DNA from: Limnoperna fortunei
Lineage: Eukaryota > Mollusca > Bivalvia > Mytilida > Modiolidae
Direction of reading: 5' to 3'
Assembly: GCA_944474755.1 (NCBI GenBank)
Contig: OX104119.1
Location: 1,284,575-1,348,574, forward strand
DNA length: 64,000 nucleotides
In this document: piece after piece, positions 42,201 through 54,200 of the stretch
Numbering within the stretch: position 1 is the first letter of the stretch
Layout of the letters: each line of letters begins with the position of its first letter
The notes under the pieces: model-generated
The model's database searches: none
The model's input: the letters and a program-made list of their open reading frames with translations, nothing else
Told to the model about the DNA's origin: nothing
Position numbers and translations under genes: made by a program

Positions 42201-45200
42201 AAGTTTACAATGGAGGGTATGGAGACCTATAATGGCACCTACTGAGCAGTCCATAAGACAGTACAAGTTTACAATGGAGGGTATGGAGACCTATAATGCA
42301 CCTACTGAGCAGTCCATAAGACAGTACAAGTTTACAATGGAGGGTATGGAGACCTATAATGCCACCTACTGAGCAGTCCATAAGACAGTACAAGTTTACA
42401 ATGGAGGGTATGGAGACCTATAATGCCACCTACTGAGCAGTCCATAAGACAGTACAAGTTTACAATGGAAGGGTATGGAGACCTATAATGCCACCTACTG
42501 AGCAGTCCATAAGACAGTACAAGTTTACAATGGAGGGTATGGAGACCTATAATGCCACCTACTGAACAGTCCATAAGACAGTACAAGTTTACAATGGAAG
42601 GGTATGGAGACCTATAATGTCACCTACTGAACAGTCCATAAGACAGTACAAGTTTACAATGGAGGGTATGGAGACCTATAATGGCACCTACTGAGCAGTC
42701 CATAAGACAGTACAAGTTTACAATGGAGGGTATGGAGACCTATAATGCCACCTACTGAGCAGTCCATAAGACAGTACAAGTTTACAATGGAGGGTATGGA
42801 GACCTATAATGCCACCTACTGAGCAGTCCATAAGACAGTACAAGTTTACAATGGAGGGTATGGAGACCTATAATGCCACCTACTGAGCAGTCCATAAGAC
42901 AGTACAAGTTTACAATGGAGGGTATGGAGACCTATAATGCCACCTACTGAGCAGTCCATAAGACAGTACAAGTTTACAATGGAGGGTATGGAGACCTATA
43001 ATGCCACCTACTGAGCAGTCCATAAGACAGTACAAGTTTACAATGGAGGGTATGGAGACCTATAATGCCACCTACTGAGCAGTCCATAAGACAGTACAAG
43101 TTTACAATGGAGGGTATGGAGACCTATAATGCCACCTACTGAGCAGTCCATAAGACAGTACAAGTTTACGAATGGAGGGTATGGAGACCTATAATGCCAC
43201 CTACTGAGCAGTCCATAAGACAGTACAAGTTTACAATGGAGGGTATGGAGACCTATAATGCCACCTACTGAGCAGTCCATAAGACAGTACAAGTTTACAA
43301 TGGAGGGTATGGAGACCTATAATGCCACCTACTGAGCAGTCCATAAGACAGTACAAGTTTACAATGGAGGGTATGGAGACCTATAATGCCACCTACTGAG
43401 CAGTCCATAAGACAGTACAAGTTTACAATGGAGGGTATGGAGACCTATAATGCCACCTACTGAGCAGTCCATAAGACAGTACAAGTTTACAATGGAGGGT
43501 ATGGAGACCTATAATGCCACCTACTGAGCAGTCCATAAGACAGTACAAGTTTACAATGGAGGGTATGGAGACCTATAATGCCACCTACTGAGCAGTCCAT
43601 AAGACAGTACAAGTTTACAATGGAGGGTATGGAGACCTATAATGCCACCTACTGAGCAGTCCATAAGACAGTACAAGTTTACAATGGAGGGTATGGAGAC
43701 CTATAATGCCACCTACTGAGCAGTCCATAAGACAGTACAAGTTTACAATGGAGGGTATGGAGACCTATAATGCCACCTACTGAGCAGTCCATAAGACAGT
43801 ACAAGTTTACAATGGAGGGTATGGAGACCTATAATGCCACCTACTGAGCAGTCCATAAGACAGTACAAGTTTACAATGGAGGGTATGGAGACCTATAATG
43901 CCACCTACTGAGCAGTCCATAAGACAGTACAAGTTTACAATGGAGGGTATGGAGACCTATAATGCCACCTACTGAGCAGTCCATAAGACAGTACAAGTTT
44001 ACAATGGAGGGTATGGAGACCTATAATGCCACCTACTGAGCAGTCCATAAGACAGTACAAGTTTACAATGGAGGGTATGGAGACCTATAATGCCACCTAC
44101 TGAGCAGTCCATAAGACAGTACAAGTTTACAATGGAGGGTATGGAGACCTATAATGCCACCTACTGAGCAGTCCATAAGACAGTACAAGTTTACAATGGA
44201 GGGTATGGAGACCTATAATGCCACCTACTGAGCAGTCCATAAGACAGTACAAGTTTACAATGGAGGGTATGGAGACCTATAATGCCACCTACTGAGCAGT
44301 CCATAAGACAGTACAAGTTTACAATGGAGGGTATGGAGACCTATAATGCCACCTACTGAGCAGTCCATAAGACAGTACAAGTTTACAATGGAGGGTATGG
44401 AGACCTATAATGCCACCTACTGAGCAGTCCATAAGACAGTACAAGTTTACAATGGAGGGTATGGAGACCTATAATGCCACCTACTGAGCAGTCCATAAGA
44501 CAGTACAAGTTTACAATGGAGGGTATGGAGACCTATAATGCCACCTACTGAGCAGTCCATAAGACAGTACAAGTTTACAATGGAAGGGTATGGAGACCTA
44601 TAATGCCACCTACTGAGCAGTCCATAAGACAGTACAAGTTTACAATGGAGGGTATGGAGACCTATAATGCCACCTACTGAGCAGTCCATAAGACAGTACA
44701 AGTTTACAATGGAGGGTATGGAGACCTATAATGCCACCTACTGAGCAGTCCATAAGACAGTACAAGTTTACAATGGAGGGTATGGAGACCTATAATGCCA
44801 CCTACTGAGCAGTCCATAAGACAGTACAAGTTTACAATGGAGGGTATGGAGACCTATAATGCCACCTACTGAGCAGTCCATAAGACAGTACAAGTTTACA
44901 ATGGAGGGTATGGAGACCTATAATGCCACCTACTGAGCAGTCCATAAGACAGTACAAGTTTACAATGGAGGGTATGGAGACCTATAATGCCACCTACTGA
45001 GCAGTCCATAAGACAGTACAAGTTTACAATGGAGGGTATGGAGACCTATAATGCCACCTACTGAGCAGTCCATAAGACAGTACAAGTTTACAATGGAGGG
45101 TATGGAGACCTATAATGCCACCTACTGAGCAGTCCATAAGACAGTACAAGTTTACAATGGAGGGTATGGAGACCTATAATGCCACCTACTGAGCAGTCCA

Positions 45201-48200
45201 TAAGACAGTACAAGTTTACAATGGAGGGTATGGAGACCTATAATGCCACCTACTGAGCAGTCCATAAGACAGTACAAGTTTACAATGGAGGGTATGGAGA
45301 CCTATAATGCCACCTACTGAGCAGTCCATAAGACAGTACAAGTTTACAATGGAGGGTATGGAGACCTATAATGCCACCTACTGAGCAGTCCATAAGACAG
45401 TACAAGTTTACAATGGAGGGTATGGAGACCTATAATGCCACCTACTGAGCAGTCCATAAGACAGTACAAGTTTACAATGGAGGGTATGGAGACCTATAAT
45501 GCCACCTACTGAGCAGTCCATAAGACAGTACAAGTTTACAATGGAGGGTATGGAGACCTATAATGCCACCTACTGAGCAGTCCATAAGACAGTACAAGTT
45601 TACAATGGAGGGTATGGAGACCTATAATGCCACCTACTGAGCAGTCCATAAGACAGTACAAGTTTACAATGGAGGGTATGGAGACCTATAATGCCACCTA
45701 CTGAGCAGTCCATAAGACAGTACAAGTTTACAATGGAGGGTATGGAGACCTATAATGCCACCTACTGAGCAGTCCATAAGACAGTACAAGTTTACAATGG
45801 AGGGTATGGAGACCTATAATGCCACCTACTGAGCAGTCCATAAGACAGTACAAGTTTACAATGGAGGGTATGGAGACCTATAATGCCACCTACTGAGCAG
45901 TCCATAAGACAGTACAAGTTTACAATGGAGGGTATGGAGACCTATAATGCCACCTACTGAGCAGTCCATAAGACAGTACAAGTTTACAATGGAGGGTATG
46001 GAGACCTATAATGCCACCTACTGAGCAGTCCATAAGACAGTACAAGTTTACAATGGAGGGTATGGAGACCTATAATGCCACCTACTGAGCAGTCCATAAG
46101 ACAGTACAAGTTTACAATGGAGGGTATGGAGACCTATAATGCCACCTACTGAGCAGTCCATAAGACAGTACAAGTTTACAATGGAGGGTATGGAGACCTA
46201 TAATGCCACCTACTGAGCAGTCCATAAGACAGTACAAGTTTACAATGGAGGGTATGGAGACCTATAATGCCACCTACTGAGCAGTCCATAAGACAGTACA
46301 AGTTTACAATGGAGGGTATGGAGACCTATAATGCCACCTACTGAGCAGTCCATAAGACAGTACAAGTTTACAATGGAGGGTATGGAGACCTATAATGCCA
46401 CCTACTGAGCAGTCCATAAGACAGTACAAGTTTACAATGGAGGGTATGGAGACCTATAATGCCACCTACTGAGCAGTCCATAAGACAGTACAAGTTTACA
46501 ATGGAGGGTATGGAGACCTATAATGCCACCTACTGAGCAGTCCATAAGACAGTACAAGTTTACAATGGAGGGTATGGAGACCTATAATGCCACCTACTGA
46601 GCAGTCCATAAGACAGTACAAGTTTACAATGGAGGGTATGGAGACCTATAATGCCACCTACTGAGCAGTCCATAAGACAGTACAAGTTTACAATGGAGGG
46701 TATGGAGACCTATAATGCCACCTACTGAGCAGTCCATAAGACAGTACAAGTTTACAATGGAGGGTATGGAGACCTATAATGCCACCTACTGAGCAGTCCA
46801 TAAGACAGTACAAGTTTACAATGGAGGGTATGGAGACCTATAATGCCACCTACTGAGCAGTCCATAAGACAGTACAAGTTTACAATGGAGGGTATGGAGA
46901 CCTATAATGCCACCTACTGAGCAGTCCATAAGACAGTACAAGTTTACAATGGAGGGTATGGAGACCTATAATGCCACCTACTGAGCAGTCCATAAGACAG
47001 TACAAGTTTACAATGGAGGGTATGGAGACCTATAATGCCACCTACTGAGCAGTCCATAAGACAGTACAAGTTTACAATGGAGGGTATGGAGACCTATAAT
47101 GCCACCTACTGAGCAGTCCATAAGACAGTACAAGTTTACAATGGAGGGTATGGAGACCTATAATGCCACCTACTGAGCAGTCCATAAGACAGTACAAGTT
47201 TACAATGGAGGGTATGGAGACCTATAATGCCACCTACTGAGCAGTCCATAAGACAGTACAAGTTTACAATGGAGGGTATGGAGACCTATAATGCCACCTA
47301 CTGAGCAGTCCATAAGACAGTACAAGTTTACAATGGAGGGTATGGAGACCTATAATGCCACCTACTGAGCAGTCCATAAGACAGTACAAGTTTACAATGG
47401 AGGGTATGGAGACCTATAATGCCACCTACTGAGCAGTCCATAAGACAGTACAAGTTTACAATGGAGGGTATGGAGACCTATAATGCCACCTACTGAGCAG
47501 TCCATAAGACAGTACAAGTTTACAATGGAGGGTATGGAGACCTATAATGCCACCTACTGAGCAGTCCATAAGACAGTACAAGTTTACAATGGAGGGTATG
47601 GAGACCTATAATGCCACCTACTGAGCAGTCCATAAGACAGTACAAGTTTACAATGGAGGGTATGGAGACCTATAATGCCACCTACTGAGCAGTCCATAAG
47701 ACAGTACAAGTTTACAATGGAGGGTATGGAGACCTATAATGCCACCTACTGAGCAGTCCATAAGACAGTACAAGTTTACAATGGAGGGTATGGAGACCTA
47801 TAATGCCACCTACTGAGCAGTCCATAAGACAGTACAAGTTTACAATGGAGGGTATGGAGACCTATAATGCCACCTACTGAGCAGTCCATAAGACAGTACA
47901 AGTTTACAATGGAGGGTATGGAGACCTATAATGCCACCTACTGAGCAGTCCATAAGACAGTACAAGTTTACAATGGAGGGTATGGAGACCTATAATGCCA
48001 CCTACTGAGCAGTCCATAAGACAGTACAAGTTTACAATGGAGGGTATGGAGACCTATAATGCCACCTACTGAGCAGTCCATAAGACAGTACAAGTTTACA
48101 ATGGAGGGTATGGAGACCTATAATGCCACCTACTGAGCAGTCCATAAGACAGTACAAGTTTACAATGGAGGGTATGGAGACCTATAATGCCACCTACTGA

Positions 48201-51200
48201 GCAGTCCATAAGACAGTACAAGTTTACAATGGAGGGTATGGAGACCTATAATGCCACCTACTGAGCAGTCCATAAGACAGTACAAGTTTACAATGGAGGG
48301 TATGGAGACCTATAATGCCACCTACTGAGCAGTCCATAAGACAGTACAAGTTTACAATGGAGGGTATGGAGACCTATAATGCCACCTACTGAGCAGTCCA
48401 TAAGACAGTACAAGTTTACAATGGAGGGTATGGAGACCTATAATGCCACCTACTGAGCAGTCCATAAGACAGTACAAGTTTACAATGGAGGGTATGGAGA
48501 CCTATAATGCCACCTACTGAGCAGTCCATAAGACAGTACAAGTTTACAATGGAGGGTATGGAGACCTATAATGCCACCTACTGAGCAGTCCATAAGACAG
48601 TACAAGTTTACAATGGAGGGTATGGAGACCTATAATGCCACCTACTGAGCAGTCCATAAGACAGTACAAGTTTACAATGGAGGGTATGGAGACCTATAAT
48701 GCCACCTACTGAGCAGTCCATAAGACAGTACAAGTTTACAATGGAGGGTATGGAGACCTATAATGCCACCTACTGAGCAGTCCATAAGACAGTACAAGTT
48801 TACGATGGAGGGTATGGAGACCTATAATGCCACCTACTGAGCAGTCCATAAGACAGTACAAGTTTACGATGGAGGGTATGGAGACCTATAATGCCACCTA
48901 CTGAGCAGTCCATAAGACAGTACAAGTTTACAATGGAGGGTATGGAGACCTATAATGCCACCTACTGAGCAGTCCATAAGACAGTACAAGTTTACAATGG
49001 AGGGAATGGAGACCTATAATGCCACCTACTGAGCAGTCCATAAGACAGTACAAGTTTACAATGGAGGGTATGGAGACCTATAATGCCACCTACTGAGCAG
49101 TCCATAAGACAGTACAAGTTTACAATGGAGGGTATGGAGACCTATAATGCCACCTACTGAGCAGTCCATAAGACAGTACAAGTTTACAATGGAGGGTATG
49201 GAGACCTATAATGCCACCTACTGAGCAGTCCATAAGACAGTACAAGTTTACAATGGAGGGTATGGAGACCTATAATGCCACCTACTGAGCAGTCCATAAG
49301 ACAGTACAAGTTTACAATGGAGGGTATGGAGACCTATAATGTCACCTACTGAGCAGTCCATAAGACAGTACAAGTTTACAATGGAAGGGTATGGAGACCT
49401 ATAATGCCACCTACTGAGCAGTCCATAAGACAGTACAAGTTTACAATGGAGGGTATGGAGACCTATAATGCCACCTACTGAGCAGTCCATAAGACAGTAC
49501 AAGTTTACAATGGAGGGTATGAAGACCTATAATGCCACCTACTGAGCAGTCCATAAGACAGTACAAGTTTACAATGGAGGGTATGGAGACCTATAATGCC
49601 ACCTACTGAGCAGTCCATAAGACAGTACAAGTTTACAATGGAGGGTATGGAGACCTATAATGCCACCTACTGAGCAGTCCATAAGACAGTACAAGTTTAC
49701 AATGGAGGGTATGGAGACCTATAATGCCACCTACTGAGCAGTCCATAAGACAGTACAAGTTTACAATGGAGGGTATGGAGACCTATAATGCCACCTACTG
49801 AGCAGTCCATAAGACAGTACAAGTTTACAATGGAGGGTATGGAGACCTATAATGCCACCTACTGAGCAGTCCATAAGACAGTACAAGTTTACAATGGAAG
49901 TAAAATAATAGGGCATTTAATGGGATATAAAATCATACCCCTCCATGTTGCATTGTTTTTAATATTCATGAACACATTTTAGTGAATTCAAATCAGCCTA
50001 TAGGAACAGCTGATCATGATAACAGTCCATCTCAGACAACTTTTACCTTAACCTTGGGCCTATAAAAATAATTTCAAATTGGTACTACACAAAAACTACA
50101 AATCGGATTGTGCTGAACATTAAAATAAATCCACATTTTATAGTACTCATCAGCTGTGCAAAGTATAAACAAAATCTGTTGACACGTTTTTAAGTTATCA
50201 TCTGGAAACCACCAACTGATGACCAAAAAAATTTGAATTGACCCAAGTCCAAAACTACAAATTGTATTGTGCTTAAAATTGAACTTGATCTTTATTTTAT
50301 ACCACATAACAGCTGTGCAAAGTTTACACAAAATCTGCTGAAGCGTTTTCAAGTTATCGTCTGGAAACTACTGAGGCACGGACAGAAGGACAGACGGACA
50401 CTCATATCCAAACGGATGGTATAAAAAGCTTGGATCTTGACTTCAAGTCTACTATATTGAAGTGGAAATAACACAAGATATGGAAAAATATATTGCCATA
50501 TTACTGAACACTTTTTCTATAAAAATTTAAAGGATCCTATTAAACTTTAGTTACTGTAATACATAAACAAAATGGTCACAACAAATGACTGGTTCTTTTG
50601 ACAACTAATATCTTGAAAACTGTAAAAAAAAAAAGTTAAGAGTGCGTGGACACACTACCAAAACCTCAAAAGAAGAACTAAAATGGTTGCCAACAAATTT
50701 GTGTAAGAATTATAGGATAATTAATTTGGCGTAGTGAACATCCAAAATATGATCACGAGTGCCGCATAACGCATCTGATTAAACGAGTGTGCAGAACTTG
50801 TTCACGATGCCCAATTGATTATCCTATTTATTATATAGATCAAAATTTTGAACGTAAAATTTTAATGCTTAATCCTAAATTTTATGAACGGCAGATGAAT
50901 ATCTGTAGAGTACAAAACTCTTGGCTGGAAAAAACCAAGACTGAAAATAAACGATAATTTTCACATGTGATTTACCGTGATTTCTGTCACTCGGAAAATT
51001 CGATATTTCATCTCTATCTATATAATAACTAGAACATAAATGATCCAATCTAATAAAGTTATTGTTGCTTTGAAGATCTAACAACATCCCATTACAGGTC
51101 ATCACAGATTGAACTTTTGATATAAATATTATCCAATCAAAAATTTTGGTATCCCCAAAAAATTAACCAATCAAACGTAAGCTGTTATCTGAACTTTTGG

Positions 51201-54200
51201 TTTACTGATGAAAAAGGTACAATAATGCCAGAGAGATTCTGAACAATGACAAAGGATTCCCCAACATTAAAGGTTGGTGAAGACAGTTTTTGATTGGTCC
51301 ATACAGAAGTTCAACCTGAGATGACCTGTAATGGGATGGTGTCTTTGCAGCGACAATAACATAAAGGGGGAGCTTGTGAAAGATTTAATTTTAATTAGAT
51401 TGATAAATGATCCAATTCTAAATGTTAAAATGTGACTTACTATCAATAGGATTACTGTCATGTGACTTACTATCAATAGGATTACTGTCATGTGACTTAC
51501 TATCAATAGGATTACTGTCACGTGGAGTTTTCACTTTGTTTTGCAAACACTGCATGATGGTCCTGCTTGTACTATGACACTGTCCTCGTAAAATTTGTCG
51601 TTGTTCCCGGACTGTTATAGTTTCCAATGCAAACATTCCCTGACATACCAACTGACAGCTGTAATCTTTGGATGACTGACAACATCGAGTTCCAACTACA
51701 ATACAAAAAAAAGAAAATGTGTCTCAGTAACACTGATGTCCCACTTTACAAATATTGGTAAACGGCCCCCTTTTTCTTTTTTAAGTTCAGTACCATGTAA
51801 TTCATCTGTAGTGGTCCCCAAAAAATTCAAATTGTTCAAATGATTTGGTCAAAGACTTTTACAGTTATCATCCAAAAACTATATCTCAAACTACTGGTTC
51901 CCTAAAACTAACCTTCTTCCTTATCCAAACAGGTAAACAGTTTCTGTTCCTGGCTCTTGCTGCATTTGTCTTCCATTTCTTGAAATGATAATGCCTACAG
52001 AATAAAACAATGGACTTTAAATAAATACCTATTTGTCCTATAAATACCTATTTGTCCTATAAATACCTATTTGTTCTATAAATACCTATTTGTTCTATAA
52101 AAACCTATTTGTCCTATAAATACCTATTTGTCCTATAAATACCTATTTGTCCTATAAATACCTATTTGTCCTATAAATACCTATTTGTTCCATAAATACC
52201 TATTTGTCCTATAAAGGGAGTATACAATGGACTTTTAATAAATACCTATTTGTCCTATAAAGGGAGTATACAATGGACTTTTAATAAATACCTATTTGTC
52301 CTATAAAGGGAGTATACAATGGACTTTTAATAAATACCTATTTGTCCTATAAAGGGAGTATACAATGGACTTTTAATAAATACCTATTTGTCCTATAAAG
52401 GGAGTATACAATGGACTTTTAATAAATACCTATTTGTCCTATAAAGGGAGTATACAATGGACTTTTAATAAATACCTATTTGTCCTATAAAGGGAGTATA
52501 CAATGGACTTTTAATAAATACCTATTTGTCCTATAAAGGGAGTATACAATGGACTTTTAATAAATACCTATTTGTCCTATAAAGGGAGTATACAATGGAC
52601 TTTTAATAAATACCTATTTGTCCTATAAAGGGAGTATACGATGGACTTTTAATAAATACCTATTTGTCCTATAAAGGGAGTATACAATGGACTTTTAATA
52701 AATACCTATTTGTCCTATAAAGGGAGTATACAATGGACTTTTAATAAATACCTATTTGTCCTATAAAGGGAGTATACAATGGACTTTTAATAAATACCTA
52801 TTTGTCCTATAAAGGGAGTATACAATGGACTTTTAATAAATACCTATTTGTCCTATAAAGGGAGTATACAATGGACTTTAAATAAATACCTATTTGTCCT
52901 ATAAAGGGAGTATACAATGGACTTTAAATAAATACCTATTTGTCCTATAAAGGGTTTATACAATGATTATAACCCTTTAAACAGATGGAACATTTGTAAT
53001 ATTTTTTTCCTGTCTATATTTAGATAAAAGTCATTTTTTTACCTTGTCATTGCTCAGTATTTCAAGTAATAAGTTGAGTTTTTCATCATTACTATGATTT
53101 CTATCAAGTGGAAGAGATTTTCCATGTACACACCACTGCCTATGATTTCTATCAAGTGGAAGAGATTTTCCATGTACAGACCACTGCAGATGTGGACCTT
53201 ATTTTTGCAATTCCTGTGATTGCGTTATAAAGTCATTAACACAAGTTAAATATTCATGTTTTGGACAAATCTAATTTTTGCATCATTGCTTAGGCTAATG
53301 ATTGATTGATTAATTGATTGAAGTTTACTGTCCAGCAAGCAATATTTTAGCTATATTCAAGATGTTTTAATTTAATGAAGTTATTATCTAGATTTGTTAT
53401 CTTCAAAAGTCAAGTATCTTGTGGTTCGTTAATTATTTGACAGTATAATGCAATGTCATGGAACTTAAAAGAAAACAATCGAAAATATATAGTAGTAAGA
53501 CAATAAAATGACTAGTATCTCCCTTACATTTAGTAAAAACTTGAAAAAGTCTTAAAATATATATATATAAAAAAAGTGTATGATCATAAAAGTTATATAG
53601 TGCCTCTAGTAACTGACATAGATTGTATCTACTATAATACACATTCCTTGGTTTTATATCTTAAACAAACATACTCGGAGGTTGAAGGGAGCTGTCAACA
53701 AGGGCAGCCTTATCATCTGTTACTAATTATACAGAACTCCACATGTGCAGCATGTTGTCATGCAGAAATCTACATTGATAGAAGTGTCAAATTACTGAGG
53801 CAAATTTCTGGACATAAATCAATTAAAATATAATAATACACAAACTAAAGGAGTATCCATCTCTGTGGGCCTGCTGACCTGAGGTCAAAGTTCAATGTCA
53901 AAGGTCATCAACCATGTTTTACAACCCTGGATGGTCTTGATATTATATACCCACATATTCCATATATAAAAGGCCTACCTCTAGAGGTAAATAGTACCGG
54001 ACATGATTAGTTTGGACAGACGGACAGACCGACAGACTGATTATTATAGGGCATCCGCCCAACTATGTGGTGCTAATGAGAGAACCTGTACACAAACTAC
54101 ACTTGCGGCAAGACATTTTGTAATGAGATCACATTTTCTATTTAAGGATTAACTACAAAAAATATTTCTTTCCACATTGTATAATCCATGTAGCGGATTA

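Noticed and set aside
41830..49899. Multiple 62-84 codon frames as a small-protein family
   Set aside because: The 64-nt unit rotates frame each copy; the frames are identical shadows of the array.
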